DNA of 64,000 nucleotides from Paramesorhizobium deserti. Its GTDB lineage: Bacteria > Pseudomonadota > Alphaproteobacteria > Rhizobiales > Rhizobiaceae. The stretch covers positions 620,001 through 684,000 of the forward strand of contig NZ_LNTU01000023.1 in the NCBI RefSeq assembly GCF_001558695.1, given 5' to 3'. The first letter of the stretch is position 1, and every line of letters begins with the position of its first letter. Both the position numbers and the translations under genes were made by a program. Positions 18,220-30,222 of this stretch are shown here, piece after piece. The notes under the pieces were generated by a model. That model searched no databases. It was not told the origin of the DNA and worked only from the letters and a program-made list of their open reading frames with translations.

Positions 18220-19341
18220 TCAATCCTTCTTCTGTGGGACTTTCTCCCCATTGAGCCTTGCAAGATCGCCGATGAAATCGCCGATACCCGGCCGTTTCTC
18301 GGCGTTGAAGGGGAAAGGACGAACGAGATCCATGGCGGAAATGCCGATCCGTGCGGTCATCAGGCCGTTGATGACACCTTCGCCAAGCCTGGTCGAAAGC
18401 CGCGAAGCCAGGCCGTGGCCGATGATCTGCTGGACGAGACTGTCACCGACCGCGATCGTGCCGGTGACGGCGAGATGGGCGATGACGCGCCGGGTCAGCT
18501 TCAAAAAGCCGAAGGTGCCGGGACGACCGGCATAGAGCTCCGATAAACGGCGGATCAGCCTTGCCGCTTCGAAGAGCACGTAGCCGACATCGACCAGCGC
18601 GCGCGGGCTGACGGCGGTGACGATGGAGACCCGCTTGGCGGCGGCGAGGATCATGCCGCGCGCCTCTCGGTCGAGCGGGCGCAGGATTTCGGTTTCTGCC
18701 AGCCGGATCAGGTCGCGCCCGTCGATGATGTCGCCTTCAAGCGCCTTCAGTGTCTCGCGCCCGCGCGCCGTGGCGGGCAGGCTTGAGGCAATGGACGTCA
18801 AGCTGGCCACGGCGTCACGTGCGGCGCGGGCGTCGTCTCGTGCGGCCGCATCGGCGGCTTCCTCGCGCAGGAACTGCACCGAGGCTAGTCTTCTTAGCGC
18901 CAGCGCTTCACGGATGACGATAACGGCCAGCGCCAGAAGCGCTACCGCGGCAACACCGAGAGCCGCCCAGCCGAGCCAGGTGGCGCGGTCGAATAGCGCG
19001 CGGATCAGGTCGTCGGTCCATATGCCGATGGCAAGCGAGACGAGGATGCCCAGCGCCCCCGTGAGAAGGCCGGCGAAGGAGAAGCGCCGGCGCGGCGGCA
19101 GGGCTGGCGGCGGGGTGAGGGCGTCGAGCTCGGCAGTGTCCAGGCTTTCCATCTCGAAGACATCGACCGGTGCCGGGGTGACGACGGCGATGTCGCGGAT
19201 CGCGGTCGGCTTACGGACTGTCGCTTGTTTCTTTCCCTCCTGAGCAGATGCGGATTGCCTGCGCTCTTCCTTCCCCTCGACCGAGACCGCGGGGCTGTCG
19301 AGACGGAAAGCGGCTGGCTTGCGCGGCGGTGTCTCAGTCAT
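18220..19341 (-). CDS. YcjF/TIGR01620-family membrane protein (DUF697)
   Basis: A 373-residue protein with a disordered basic N-terminus, two membrane segments (FAGLLTGALGILVSLAIGIW and LGWAALGVAAVALLALAVIV, near 90-150) and a C-terminal DUF697 helical domain with LTRRVIAHLAVTGTIAVGDS. This is the TIGR01620/YcjF family, which nearly always accompanies YcjX. Its start overlaps the ycjX stop by four bases. In E. coli ycjX-ycjF belong to the envelope-stress regulon. The biochemical role of the pair is not established. Confidence 0.88.
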   Translation of the reverse strand: MTETPPRKPAAFRLDSPAVSVEGKEERRQSASAQEGKKQATVRKPTAIRDIAVVTPAPVDVFEMESLDTAELDALTPPPALPPRRRFSFAGLLTGALGILVSLAIGIWTDDLIRALFDRATWLGWAALGVAAVALLALAVIVIREALALRRLASVQFLREEAADAAARDDARAARDAVASLTSIASSLPATARGRETLKALEGDIIDGRDLIRLAETEILRPLDREARGMILAAAKRVSIVTAVSPRALVDVGYVLFEAARLIRRLSELYAGRPGTFGFLKLTRRVIAHLAVTGTIAVGDSLVQQIIGHGLASRLSTRLGEGVINGLMTARIGISAMDLVRPFPFNAEKRPGIGDFIGDLARLNGEKVPQKKD

Positions 19342-20798
19342 GCGAGGCGGTCTCCGATCAGGAATTGCAGCGCGCGATCGAGCCGGATATGCGGCAGCGA
19401 CAGCGTGATGCCCTCGGCGGTTCGCTCCAGTTTCGGCGGGCGGAAGCGGACGAAACGGATCAGATCATGGGCGGGGTGAGTGGATTCTTCAAAAATCGAT
19501 TCCGGATTCTTCGGCAAGTCACCGGGAAATATGGCTGTTTCGGTTTTCCCGTCGAAGATTTCGCCGTCGATCATCTCGCCCTTCAACGGCGTGCCGATGA
19601 TGACGGGAAGGGTTTCCTTGCCTTGCGTGACGGTCGCCTCGCGCGTGGCGCGGACCGCCGCCATGGCCAGCACGTCGATGCTGGCGCCGGAAAAGCCTGC
19701 GCGCCTGATCGCCCGGTCGACGAGACGGCGGACGATAGCCTCCAGCCGGTCATGGCTTTCGTGATGCAGGTGATCCGCCTTGGTGGCGGCGACGAGGATG
19801 CGGCCGATACGCCGCTGAACGAGACCGGTCAGGAAATTGGTGCGGCCCGGGCGGAAACAGGAGAGGATTTCCGTCAGCGCCCGTTCGAGATCGGCGACGG
19901 CGGGAGCGCCGGCATTCATCGCCTGCATGGCGTCGATAAGCACGATCTGGCGGTCGAGCCGGGCGATATGCTCGCGGAAGAACGGCTTGACCACATGGGT
20001 CTTATAAGCCTCGTAACGCCGCTCCATCATGGCGGCGAGCGATCCCGCCTTGTGGCTTCCAGGCTTCAGGTCCGGCAGGGGTGCGAAGGTCAGCGCCGGC
20101 GAGCCATCCAGATCGCCCGGCATGAGAAAGCGTCCGGGCGGCAGGGTGGAAAGCGCTTTTTCATCGGCCTTTCCAGCACGCAAGTAAGCGGTGAAGCTTT
20201 TGGCAAGCCTTTGCGCCGTCAGCTCGTCGGCTTCCGCTTCCGGCTGCACGGTTTGCGCTTCGGCTAACCACTGGCGCGCCAGCTCGGCATGGGCCGGCAT
20301 GCGGGCGAGATCGAAGGAATCTTTTGAAAAATCCGCATAGGTTTTGCCTAAAAGCGGCAAATCGAGCAGCCATTCGCCGGGATAATCGACGATATCGACC
20401 GAAAGCCGGCCGGCCGAGAACATCCGGTTCCAGGAGGATGCGGATTCATATTCGATGGTCAGGCGAAGCTCGGATATGGCGCGGGTGGATTCCGGCCACT
20501 CCCTTTCATCGATGAGCGCCTTCAGGTGCTCTTCATACTGAAAGCGCGGCACGGCATCGTCCGGTTGCGGCTCCAGAAAGGCGCGTGAGATGCGGCCCTG
20601 CTTCTGCGCCTCGAACAGCGGCAGGCGGCCGCCTGCAATGAGATTATGGACCAGCGCGGTGATGAACACCGTCTTGCCGGCGCGGGAAAGGCCGGTAACG
20701 CCGAGACGTAGCGATGGCGAGATGAGACCGGTCGTCCGGTCGGCCAGGGTATCGAGGGCAATTTTCGCCTCGTCTGTCAGGGTGGTCAGTGTTCCCAA
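19338..20798 (-). CDS. YcjX-like P-loop GTPase/ATPase (DUF463)
   Basis: A 486-residue P-loop protein. Walker A is G36-LSRAGKT-43, and the switch region DIVDYPGEWLLDLPLLGKTY is diagnostic of YcjX-like proteins. The guanine-specificity-like motif AATKADH is near residue 335. The best start is TTG at 20798, with GCGAGGCC a few bases upstream; no closer ATG fits. It is cotranscribed with the YcjF-like gene. E. coli YcjX is stress-induced and thought to act at the membrane with YcjF. The substrate is unknown. Confidence 0.9.
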   Translation of the reverse strand: MGTLTTLTDEAKIALDTLADRTTGLISPSLRLGVTGLSRAGKTVFITALVHNLIAGGRLPLFEAQKQGRISRAFLEPQPDDAVPRFQYEEHLKALIDEREWPESTRAISELRLTIEYESASSWNRMFSAGRLSVDIVDYPGEWLLDLPLLGKTYADFSKDSFDLARMPAHAELARQWLAEAQTVQPEAEADELTAQRLAKSFTAYLRAGKADEKALSTLPPGRFLMPGDLDGSPALTFAPLPDLKPGSHKAGSLAAMMERRYEAYKTHVVKPFFREHIARLDRQIVLIDAMQAMNAGAPAVADLERALTEILSCFRPGRTNFLTGLVQRRIGRILVAATKADHLHHESHDRLEAIVRRLVDRAIRRAGFSGASIDVLAMAAVRATREATVTQGKETLPVIIGTPLKGEMIDGEIFDGKTETAIFPGDLPKNPESIFEESTHPAHDLIRFVRFRPPKLERTAEGITLSLPHIRLDRALQFLIGDRLA

Positions 20799-20877
20799 GA
20801 TGGCCTCGCCGAAATTGCTTGCGGCTCCGGATATAAGGATGGAACGGTTAAAATCACAAGAAAGCGGGTGAAATCAG

Positions 20878-21384
20878 TCAAATATCTGCGGGTGTGATGA
20901 AGGCGCGCAAAGTTCCGGCGCCAGCCGCGGCGTCGGCGAGCGGACCCTCGAAATCGATGACGGCAAGGCCCGCTGTCGGGAAGCCATGTGAAAGGCGTTG
21001 GAGCAGGGCGGGATGGCCTTTGGTTGCAAGCGCCAGCGCCAGTTCCTCCATGGACGGATTATGTCCGATCACAAGCACGCAGGACGCGTCACCGGCATCA
21101 TGAACCGCATCGAGATAGCCATTCGCATTGGCCGTATAGAGTGCGTCGCTGTCGGCGGCAGGAAAAGGGGAGGTGAGGGTGAGGCGGAGATTATCGAGCG
21201 TTTCGCGTGTGCGTTTTGCCGTCGAGCAGATCGCCAGATCGGGAATGAACCCGGCGACGGCCATGGCGGAACCCATGTTCCTGGCGGCTTTCGCGCCTCC
21301 GTTGGAGAGCGGCCGGTCAAAATCCCTCATTCCGGGAGCGGCGGCCACCGCTTTCGCGTGACGCAGAAGATAGATACGACTCAT
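20878..21384 (-). CDS. SixA-like histidine phosphatase
   Basis: A 168-residue histidine phosphatase. The catalytic RHAK is at residues 8-11 (IYLLRHAKA), and the second histidine lies in VLVIGHNPSMEEL. The short size and the DFDRPLSNGGAKAARNMG block are those of SixA, which removes phosphate from Hpt histidines such as ArcB. A role in trimming phosphorelays would suit a genome region with an Hpt protein and CckA, but the pairing is inference. It follows ycjX in the same direction after 79 bp in transcription order reversed, meaning it is upstream of ycjX. Confidence 0.82.
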   Translation of the reverse strand: MSRIYLLRHAKAVAAAPGMRDFDRPLSNGGAKAARNMGSAMAVAGFIPDLAICSTAKRTRETLDNLRLTLTSPFPAADSDALYTANANGYLDAVHDAGDASCVLVIGHNPSMEELALALATKGHPALLQRLSHGFPTAGLAVIDFEGPLADAAAGAGTLRAFITPADI

Positions 21385-21817
21385 GTTCCCCGTTCCTTAG
21401 GCTGATGTCGCGATCGCTGTTTCTGTCATGAAAAGCAGCGTTTTGCACGTCCCGAACCGCTGCGCGTCGCAGCCAGTCAGCAGAACACATTTTTTTGTTC
21501 GGCCACGCTTGGTTGAGGGGAATGAGATAAAAGCAGGCGAGGCTTAAAATTTGTGCATTATCACGGATATGTGGTGCGGGCGATTTTTTGCGAGTAATTT
21601 TATTCAAAAATCAGTGGAGGGAAGCAAACGAGGTCAATCAAAAGGGGAATTCCGGCAGCAATATACGAACGAATTAGGAACTAAAACTCAACTTTGCTGC
21701 ATTTTTGAGCAAAATCAATGCACTAAAAAGTGGTGGTCGGTGGTCATTTCTTATTGTGCGACGTTTCGTCTGGACATATATAGGCCTCGCGTCTCCTAGA
21801 TGTGGGGTGATTCAGAT
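21385..21817. other. Intergenic region upstream of dksA
   Basis: This 433-bp gap has no convincing gene. It is markedly AT-richer than the coding DNA, especially 21600-21780, and must hold the divergent promoters of the SixA-like gene and dksA. A run such as TGGTGGTCGGTGGTC at 21731 is a short direct repeat. I could not fix a promoter with confidence. Confidence 0.5.
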
Positions 21818-22234
21818 ATGAGTGAATTGATTGACCTTGACTACAGGCCCACTGAAGACGAGCCGTTCATGAACGAACGGCAAAAGTCTTACTTCCGCAC
21901 AAAGCTGGTCGCCTGGAAAAACGATATCCTCCGCGAGGCACGTGAAACGCTCGAAGCCTTGCAGCAGGAAAACGCCAACCATCCTGATCTTGCCGACAGA
22001 GCCTCATCGGAAACGGACCGTGCGATCGAGTTGCGCGCCCGCGACCGCCAGCGCAAGCTGATCTCCAAGATCGATGCCGCCCTCCAGCGCATCGATGATG
22101 GCACATACGGCTTCTGTGAAGAGACCGGTGAGCCGATCAGCCTCAAGCGGCTGGACGCGCGTCCGATCGCCACGCTTTCCATCGAGGCGCAGGAGAGGCA
22201 TGAGCGGCGGGAAAAGGTCTATCGCGACGATTGA
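21818..22234 (+). CDS. dksA: RNA polymerase-binding transcription factor DksA
   Basis: A 138-residue DksA that enters the RNA polymerase secondary channel and works with ppGpp in the stringent response. It has the long coiled coil (MNERQKSYFRTKLVAWKNDI through SSETDRAIELRARDRQRKLI) with the DxxDxA-like tip replaced by DLADRASSETD. The zinc-finger domain reads GFCEETGEPISLKRLDARP: only one cysteine of the usual four remains, as in the redox-insensitive alphaproteobacterial forms. I chose the ATG at 21818 because the family starts MSELIDLDYRPTEDEPFM; an earlier in-frame ATG adds six unlikely residues. Confidence 0.93.
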   Translation: MSELIDLDYRPTEDEPFMNERQKSYFRTKLVAWKNDILREARETLEALQQENANHPDLADRASSETDRAIELRARDRQRKLISKIDAALQRIDDGTYGFCEETGEPISLKRLDARPIATLSIEAQERHERREKVYRDD

Positions 22235-22407
22235 TTGAATTTGAGGCGACCGGCGGAACAGGCCGGCGCTATCTGTTCGAAAAGAACACGTTTGACAGAT
22301 TTCTTGTCTGATTGGCTGCGGAGTTTCTCCGTGGCTTTTTTTTTGCCGTGCGGAGTTGGTGAGCTAGCGTCAACTTCAAACGCTGCGGCCTTCCCCCTTC
22401 GCTCAAG

Positions 22408-22429
22408 CCCTTCTCCGCGGGGAGAAGGG
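22408..22429. terminator. Palindrome between convergent dksA and FliO-like genes
   Basis: CCCTTCTCC-GCGG-GGAGAAGGG-like hairpin in the 232-bp gap between the convergent dksA and FliO-like genes. A tract of eight T lies about 70 bp earlier (22337-22344). It is a GC-rich rhizobial-type palindrome that probably stops transcription from either side. Confidence 0.5.
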
Positions 22430-22466
22430 AAATTGGCGGCTTCGTCAGCCAATTACGCAAATTCCA

Positions 22467-23726
22467 TCATTTCCCGTTGGGCTTGGACAGTTCGCCCAAC
22501 AGCTTCTCCATCTCGTCCTCGATGCTGCCGGCCTCCGGCTTGTCCGACGCATTTTCGCTGGGTGAAATGTTGAGCTCGCTCGAGAGCTCGTCCTCGAAAA
22601 TATTGACGAGTTCCGCATCCGGGATGTTGCCCTCGGCGGAAGCATTCTCTTTTTCTTCAACGGGTTCCGGTTCTTCCACGACAAATTCATCGAGGATGGC
22701 ATCGTGAAGTTCCGCGTCTGATTCATCGAGCTTATCGGAGACGTCTTCCCGCGCGGGCGGCGCCGGCGTAAGCGGTTCGGCTGGGCTTTCCTCGAAGCCT
22801 GATTGCGGGGCACTTCCCGGCTTTTCGTCATCGATGGACGGCGCCTTGGGTGCCTCGTTCTCAGGAGTGGAGGTCCGCGTCGTATCGCGGCTCGGCGCTA
22901 TGTTGAGGCTTGCCGCAGCGGCGGATGCGGCGGCGGCACCTGACGTGGCGGTTATCACGCCCTTGGCGACCTGGCTCAGCGGATAGGCGGGATGCGCGCG
23001 CGCGACCGGCTGCGGAGGCTGCGGCAGGACGGTGCGCGGCTGCGGCGGGTAGGAGGGCGCCGGGCGCGGCGGTTGCGTGAATTGTGGAGCCGGCGCGAAT
23101 TGCGGTGCCGGTTTCGGCGCGGCCGGCTGCGCAGGGGCCGCCGGCCTGGAGGGGGGCACAGGCGGACGCGGACGCTCCTGCGGCCTTTCCACGGCGCGTT
23201 CCGGAGAAGAGGGGGCCGGGGCGGGCGGTCGTTTTACGGGCGTGCCGCTTACCGGCGGCGCGATGGGCGGGGCGGGCTCGGCGGCAGCCGCGGCCGGCTC
23301 GGATTCGCGGGGTTCCGCGGCCGGCTGTTCCCTGGTCGGAGCACCGGTAAAGGCCGGAGAAGGAGCAGGGGCGCTGACGAAAGGCTCGGCCTCGGCTTTC
23401 GGCGTGTGCGTGCGGCTCTGAGCGCGAGCCGCCTGGACGATATTCTGCTCGACGACGACGTCCGTCGGGCCGCCGATCAGGATCAAATGCTCCACATCGT
23501 CGCGGCGCACCAGGACGAGCCGCCGGCGGTTGTCCACGGCGGCTGCGTCCATGACCGACAGGCGCGGTGCGCGGCCGCGTCCACCTGCCACGAAGGTGCC
23601 TCCGGTGAGCCGGCGAATGATGGCGAAAACGATGACAATCGCCACAAGGATCAGCAGAAACAGGAGTATGAAACCTGCAATACGCGCGGCGTTCTCGCCG
23701 ACAATTCCAGCCAACCACTCGTTCAT
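22467..23726 (-). CDS. FliO-like single-span membrane protein with long Pro/Ala and acidic tail
   Basis: A 419-residue protein. Residues 15-38 are a membrane helix (IAGFILLFLLILVAIVIVFA), followed by a FliO-like domain: RLSVMDAAAVDNRRRLVLVR and EHLILIGGPTDVVVEQNI, the LxxxxxxxxxRxLxLVxxxxxxxLxG pattern of FliO (a flagellar export gate assembly factor). Residues 130-260 are Pro/Ala-rich and 290-419 are acidic; both are low complexity. No flagellar gene is nearby, and related proteins in alphaproteobacteria are annotated only as flagellar biosynthetic FliO by domain. It may be an unrelated membrane scaffold that reuses the fold. Confidence 0.65.
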   Translation of the reverse strand: MNEWLAGIVGENAARIAGFILLFLLILVAIVIVFAIIRRLTGGTFVAGGRGRAPRLSVMDAAAVDNRRRLVLVRRDDVEHLILIGGPTDVVVEQNIVQAARAQSRTHTPKAEAEPFVSAPAPSPAFTGAPTREQPAAEPRESEPAAAAAEPAPPIAPPVSGTPVKRPPAPAPSSPERAVERPQERPRPPVPPSRPAAPAQPAAPKPAPQFAPAPQFTQPPRPAPSYPPQPRTVLPQPPQPVARAHPAYPLSQVAKGVITATSGAAAASAAAASLNIAPSRDTTRTSTPENEAPKAPSIDDEKPGSAPQSGFEESPAEPLTPAPPAREDVSDKLDESDAELHDAILDEFVVEEPEPVEEKENASAEGNIPDAELVNIFEDELSSELNISPSENASDKPEAGSIEDEMEKLLGELSKPNGK

Positions 23727-24147
23727 GCCGCGTTCTCCTTATGCAGATGCACCTGCATCATCCCGAAATAGCCTCTGTGGATGCGTCCCCATACGCAATT
23801 CAATAGTATTAGGCATAACCGACCAAGGCGGCTAAAGGAAACAATCATCGATTGAAATATTCCTGTCTTAATTGAAATGCTCACACAGCCAACAGAAAAT
23901 GTGACAATCGGGCAAGAATGCGGCTCGACGGGTGGAATTTGTTTGCATATCGCTCGTGTGGGGTTTTCGCGTGCAGGAATGTATGATTCAAGCAATCGGC
24001 GAATCGGCTATTCCCTTGCTCCGTGATGCATTGGATGCCTTTCCGCGCGCGGGGTGGCGTGACGGAAACGACAGTAAAACGGTCGATATACATGCCGGTC
24101 ACATGCGCCCGGCGAGACGCGGCTGACAGAAAGAGGGGTTGAGGCAT
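23727..24147. other. Intergenic region upstream of cckA
   Basis: This 421-bp divergent gap separates the FliO-like gene and cckA. I see no gene I would defend; a 64-codon open frame at 23932 lacks a ribosome site and family-like content. The central part (23800-23900) is AT-rich and is the likely place for both promoters. No clear CtrA box was found. Confidence 0.45.
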
Positions 24148-26751
24148 ATGTCTCACGAGGCAAGGACCGATCTTTATCCAAAGCCGATCGTCTCGGGCAA
24201 AAGAGGGCCCGGCGCAGCGATCAGGCTTCTGGTCCTTGGTGTCGTGCTGACGGGCGCGGCCTTTCTCTATTTCGTGTTCCGCGAGCAGCTTGGCGATGCG
24301 TTCCTGCTCGGTCTGCTCGGCATTCTGGCGATGATCGGCGTATTCTATCTGTTTGGCTCAGCCATCGGCCTCATCCAGTTCACGCCTCGCGTCATGGGCG
24401 ACGATCTTGCCAACGCCTTCATCGATTCGCTTCCCGAGGGCACGGTGATCCTGGATGCCAAGGGACGTATCGTCTATGCCAACCAGGCTTATGCCGCCAT
24501 AACGGGAGCGACCGAGGCGACCGACGTCCGCACGCTGGACACCATATTGTCGGGTGAGGTGGCGGCCTCCGATGCGATCTATCGCCTGGCCAATGCGGTG
24601 CGCGACGGCGTGCCGGCGCAGGAGGAGGTTCGTCTTTCACAAGCAATGGCGCCGACGGCCGACGGCGCGGCGGCGACCGGTCCCACTTGGTATCGCATCA
24701 AGGCGCGGCCGATCGCTTCGACGCCGGATCACAAAGGACCGCTCTTCGCTTGGCAGATTGCCGATATTTCGGAGGAGCGGGCGGAACAGGAGCGCTTTTT
24801 CCAGGACCTGCAGGAAGCCATCGATCATCTCGATCACGCGCCGGCCGGCTTCTTCTCCACCGATCCGTCGGGTCGCATCATCTATCTCAACGCGACGCTC
24901 GCGGAATGGCTCGGCGTCGATCTCACCAAATTCGTTCCCGGCTCGCTGATGCTGAGCGATATCGTCGCCGGCAACGGCATGGCGCTTATCAATGCGGTCA
25001 AGGCCGATCCGGGTTCGAGCCGCAACACGGTCATCGATCTCGACCTCGCCAAGCTCAACGGCCAGAGCCTCGCCGTGCGCTTCTACCATCGTGTGCAGGC
25101 GCAGCGCGACGGCAAACGCGGCACGAGCCGGACCATCGTGCTCAACAGGGCCGAGGGACAGGATGCATCCGCAGCCTTGCGGGCGGCGGAAGTGCGCTTC
25201 ACCCGCTTCTTCAATTCCGCGCCCATGGCCATCGCCGCGGTCGACGCCAAGGGTCAGACGCTCAGGACCAATGCGCGGTTTCTCGACATCTTCTCTCCCG
25301 TCGTCGACAGCGATGCCGTCGACCGCCGCGTCAAGCTCGAAAGCGTGGTGCATGAGCGCGACCGCGAGGCCTTTTCACGGGCGCTGGCCGCCGCTTTCGC
25401 GGGGCAGGCTGAGATATCGCCGGTGGATACGGTTCTGCCGAACGATGAGCAGCGGCATATCCGCTTCTATGTCAGCCCGGTTTCCGATGTCGGGGGCGAG
25501 GGAGCCGAGGAGGCGGCGATCGTCTCGGCGGTGGAGACGACGGAGCAGAAGGCCCTAGAAGGCCAGATGGCGCAGAGCCAGAAGATGCAGGCGGTGGGCC
25601 AGCTCGCCGGCGGCATTGCGCATGATTTCAACAATGTGCTGACGGCGATCATCATGTCGTCGGACCTGCTCCTGACCAACCACCGCGCGTCCGATCCGTC
25701 CTTTCCGGATATCATGAACATCAAGCAGAACGCCAACCGCGCCGCTTCGCTGGTGCGCCAGCTTCTCGCTTTCTCGCGCCGGCAGACATTGCGGCCGGAA
25801 ATACTCGATCTCACCGACGTTCTGGCCGATCTCCGGATGCTGCTTGCCCGCCTTGTCGGCAAGGATATCGAATTGAAGATCGATCACGGCCGCGATCTGT
25901 GGCCGGTGCGGGCCGATCTCGGGCAGTTCGAGCAGGTGGCGGTCAATCTCGCCGTCAATGCGCGCGACGCCATGCCGGAAGGCGGCACGGTGACCATCCG
26001 CACGCGCAATGTGGACCAGGCGGAGGCGGCGACCTTCAACTATCGCGAACTCCCCGCCGCCGATTACGTGCTTGTGGAGGTTGAAGATAGCGGCACGGGC
26101 ATTGCGCCCGATGTGATCGAGAAGATCTTCGAGCCGTTCTTCACCACCAAGGAAGTCGGCAAGGGCACAGGGCTTGGCCTGTCGATGGTCTATGGCATCA
26201 TCAAGCAGACGGGCGGTTTCATCTATTGCGATTCCGAAGTGGGCAAGGGGACCATTTTCAAGATCTTCCTGCCCAGGCACGTGGAAGCGGCGGTCTCCGC
26301 CGAGGATGCGCTTGCAGAAAACGGCCGGAAGGAGGCCGCAAAAGAAAAGAAGGCCGAAAAGCCCCGGGATCTTTCGGGTTCGGCGACCGTGCTCCTCGTC
26401 GAGGACGAGGATGCGGTGCGCATGGGCGGGGTGAGGGCGCTGCAGTCGCGCGGCTATACGGTGCACGAGGCATCGTCCGGCGTGGAGGCGCTGGAAGTGC
26501 TCGCCGGCCTGGACGGCAAGGTCGACATCGTGGTCTCCGACGTGGTCATGCCGGAGATGGACGGTCCGACGCTGCTGCGCGAACTGCGCAAGGACCATCC
26601 CGACATCAAGTTCATCTTCGTTTCCGGCTACGCCGAGGACGCTTTTGCCAAGAACCTGCCGGCGGATGCCAAATTCGGCTTCCTGCCCAAGCCTTTCTCG
26701 CTCAAGCAGCTCGCCACGGCAGTGAAGGAAATGCTGGAAGCGGAGGATTGA
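24148..26751 (+). CDS. cckA: Cell-cycle hybrid histidine kinase CckA
   Basis: An 867-residue hybrid kinase. Two membrane helices lie near residues 20-75, then two to three PAS-like domains to about 470. The HisKA box [14 protein letters not shown] carries the phospho-histidine H492, the HATPase region shows [14 protein letters not shown] and [12 protein letters not shown], and the C-terminal receiver has aspartate D798 in [12 protein letters not shown]. This order and the AHDFNN box are those of CckA, which feeds phosphate through ChpT to CtrA and CpdR and so controls replication and division. The start at 24148 has GAGGGGTTGAGG upstream. It is transcribed alone. Confidence 0.95.
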   Translation: MSHEARTDLYPKPIVSGKRGPGAAIRLLVLGVVLTGAAFLYFVFREQLGDAFLLGLLGILAMIGVFYLFGSAIGLIQFTPRVMGDDLANAFIDSLPEGTVILDAKGRIVYANQAYAAITGATEATDVRTLDTILSGEVAASDAIYRLANAVRDGVPAQEEVRLSQAMAPTADGAAATGPTWYRIKARPIASTPDHKGPLFAWQIADISEERAEQERFFQDLQEAIDHLDHAPAGFFSTDPSGRIIYLNATLAEWLGVDLTKFVPGSLMLSDIVAGNGMALINAVKADPGSSRNTVIDLDLAKLNGQSLAVRFYHRVQAQRDGKRGTSRTIVLNRAEGQDASAALRAAEVRFTRFFNSAPMAIAAVDAKGQTLRTNARFLDIFSPVVDSDAVDRRVKLESVVHERDREAFSRALAAAFAGQAEISPVDTVLPNDEQRHIRFYVSPVSDVGGEGAEEAAIVSAVETTEQKALEGQMAQSQKMQAVGQLAGGIAHDFNNVLTAIIMSSDLLLTNHRASDPSFPDIMNIKQNANRAASLVRQLLAFSRRQTLRPEILDLTDVLADLRMLLARLVGKDIELKIDHGRDLWPVRADLGQFEQVAVNLAVNARDAMPEGGTVTIRTRNVDQAEAATFNYRELPAADYVLVEVEDSGTGIAPDVIEKIFEPFFTTKEVGKGTGLGLSMVYGIIKQTGGFIYCDSEVGKGTIFKIFLPRHVEAAVSAEDALAENGRKEAAKEKKAEKPRDLSGSATVLLVEDEDAVRMGGVRALQSRGYTVHEASSGVEALEVLAGLDGKVDIVVSDVVMPEMDGPTLLRELRKDHPDIKFIFVSGYAEDAFAKNLPADAKFGFLPKPFSLKQLATAVKEMLEAED

Positions 26752-26889
26752 CCGCTTCCAGTGCGCGGTTCTGCCTGTTCACTCTTGCAACAACCTCTCA
26801 GAACTGCATTAAGTTCTCTACACAAGTAATGCCTGTATCTCGTGTTTTAAGCCAATAGCCCCGGGGGGGCTCTCATGAAGGAGGAAATC

Positions 26890-27996
26890 ATGCGTTTTTC
26901 GTTGTTTTCTGGGGTTACGCTCGCGGCGAGCATCATGTTCGTGCCACTGGCCCATGCCGATATCACGATCGGCCTGATCGCGCCGGTGACCGGACCGGTG
27001 GCGGCCTATGGCATCCAGGTCCAAAACGGCACTGAAAGCGCCGTCGAGGCGATCAACAAGGCCGGCGGCATCGGCGGCGAGAAGATCGTGCTGAAGCTGG
27101 TCGATACCGCCGGTGAGCCGAAGCAGGCGGTTTCCGTCGCCAACCAGCTCATAGGTGAGGGCATCCATTACGTGGTCGGCCCGGTGCTGTCGGGCACCTC
27201 CATGCCGGTATCCGATATCCTGGCGGAGAACGGCACCCTCATGGTGACGCCGACGGCTACGACCCCGGCCCTGACCAGCCGCGATCTGTGGAATGTGTTC
27301 CGCACCTGCGGCCGCGACGACCAGCAGGCGGAAGTCGCCGCCGACTATGTGCTGAAGAACCTGAAGGGCAAGAACATTGCCATCGTCAATGACAAGGGGC
27401 CCTATGGCAAGGGTCTCGCCGACGCCTTCAAGGCGACGTTGAACAAGGGCGGCGTCAACGAAGTGCTCGACGAATCGCTCAATGCCGGTGACAAGGATTT
27501 CAGCGTGCTGGTAACCCGCCTGAAAGAGGCGAAGGCCGATGTGATCTATTTCGGCGGTTATCATCCCGAGGGCGGCCTGCTCGCCCGGCAACTGAAGGAC
27601 CAGAACGTTAACGCCACCATCATCGGCGGTGAGGGCCTCTCCAACACCGAATATTGGGCAATCGCCGGTGATGCTGCCGCCGGAACGATCTTCACCAACG
27701 CTTCGGACGCCACCAAGAATCCGGCCGCTGCCGACATCATCAAGGAACTGCAGGCGAACAATATTCCTGCCGAGGCGTTCACGCTCAACGCCTATGCTGC
27801 GGTTCAGGTGCTGAAGGCCGGCATCGAAAAGGCGGGCTCCGCAGACGATGCCCAGGCTGTCGCGAAGGCGCTCAAGTCGGGTGACGCGATCGACACGGTG
27901 ATCGGCAAGCTCACCTATGCCGAGACCGGCGATCTCTCCTCGCCGAGCTTCGACCTCTACAAGTGGGAAAACGGCAAGATCGTCGCGGCCGAATAA
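26890..27996 (+). CDS. Branched-chain amino-acid type ABC substrate-binding protein
   Basis: A 368-residue periplasmic binding protein of the LivJ/LivK class. The signal peptide is [20 protein letters not shown] to AHAD, then [18 protein letters not shown], the usual first strand. The start at 26890 follows AAGGAGG. Later blocks ([48 protein letters not shown]) are typical of binding proteins for branched-chain or other neutral amino acids. No permease or ATPase genes accompany it, so it is an orphan receptor that must use a transporter encoded elsewhere. A terminator follows at once. Confidence 0.92.
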   Translation: MRFSLFSGVTLAASIMFVPLAHADITIGLIAPVTGPVAAYGIQVQNGTESAVEAINKAGGIGGEKIVLKLVDTAGEPKQAVSVANQLIGEGIHYVVGPVLSGTSMPVSDILAENGTLMVTPTATTPALTSRDLWNVFRTCGRDDQQAEVAADYVLKNLKGKNIAIVNDKGPYGKGLADAFKATLNKGGVNEVLDESLNAGDKDFSVLVTRLKEAKADVIYFGGYHPEGGLLARQLKDQNVNATIIGGEGLSNTEYWAIAGDAAAGTIFTNASDATKNPAAADIIKELQANNIPAEAFTLNAYAAVQVLKAGIEKAGSADDAQAVAKALKSGDAIDTVIGKLTYAETGDLSSPSFDLYKWENGKIVAAE

Positions 27997-28021
27997 GCCG
28001 CTTGCGATCTTCAAATAAATG

Positions 28022-28059
28022 AAAACCGCCGCTTCGGGCTTCGAAGCGGCGGTTTTTTT
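28022..28059. terminator. Rho-independent terminator after the binding protein
   Basis: AAAACCGCCGCTTCG-GGCTT-CGAAGCGGCGGTTTTTTT: a perfect 15-bp stem with a 5-nt loop and a T tract on the plus strand and A tract before it, so it can also end groEL transcription from the other side. It lies between the two convergent stops. Confidence 0.92.
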
Positions 28060-28083
28060 CATCTGCGAACCGGATGGGGCGTT

Positions 28084-29724
<1,641 letters not shown>

Positions 29725-29765
29725 TCATGAGGCAGTATTCAGGTGTTCTCCGGGAACCGGTCGTT

Positions 29766-30080
29766 TCAGGCAGCCTTCGCTTGCGCGGCATCAGCTTCCA
29801 CGATGCCCATCACATCGGCTTCCTTCATGATCAGCAGGTCCTCGCCATCAAGCTTGATCTCGGTTCCAGACCATTTGCCGAAGAGAATGCGATCGCCGAC
29901 CTTCACGTCGAGCGGCTGCAATCGTCCGCTCTCGCTGCGGGTGCCGGGGCCGACGGCGATGACCTCGCCTTCCTGCGGCTTTTCCCTAGCCGTATCCGGG
30001 ATGATGATGCCGCCGGCCGTTCGTTCCTCGGCCTCGATGCGGCGAACAAGTATGCGGTCATGCAATGGGCGGAACTTCAT
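29766..30080 (-). CDS. groS: 10-kDa co-chaperonin GroES
   Basis: A 104-residue co-chaperonin that caps GroEL. The start [20 protein letters not shown] and the mobile loop [20 protein letters not shown] are the family signature, and the end is YxxKGE-like: [20 protein letters not shown]. The ATG at 30080 has AGGAGGAG just upstream, so the longer open frame to 30221 is not used. It is the first gene of the groS-groL operon. Confidence 0.97.
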   Translation of the reverse strand: MKFRPLHDRILVRRIEAEERTAGGIIIPDTAREKPQEGEVIAVGPGTRSESGRLQPLDVKVGDRILFGKWSGTEIKLDGEDLLIMKEADVMGIVEADAAQAKAA

Positions 30081-30189
30081 TGTTCTCCTCCTGGATAAGC
30101 AAGGGTGACAAACAAGTTTAGAAAGCTCCTCGCGCCGGCCGAAAACGCCCGGCACGGGACGCGCAACCCGCTGAACGGCATCGCGCGCA

Positions 30190-30222
30190 AAAAATCTGGT
30201 TGCGCCGAAAATCCGTTTCAAG
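30190..30222 (-). promoter_or_regulatory. Probable heat-shock (RpoH) promoter of groS-groL
   Basis: Read on the minus strand, CTTGAAA (30222-30216) is followed after about 14 bases by ACCAGATTT. This resembles the sigma-32 pattern CTTGAAA-N13-15-CCCCATNT, with an exact -35. It lies 110-140 bp before groS. No CIRCE repeat (TTAGCACTC-N9-GAGTGCTAA) is present, so RpoH rather than HrcA is the likely control. Confidence 0.55.

Noticed and set aside
23932-24126. A 64-codon frame before cckA
   Set aside because: No ribosome site, atypical composition and no recognisable content; it lies in the divergent promoter region.
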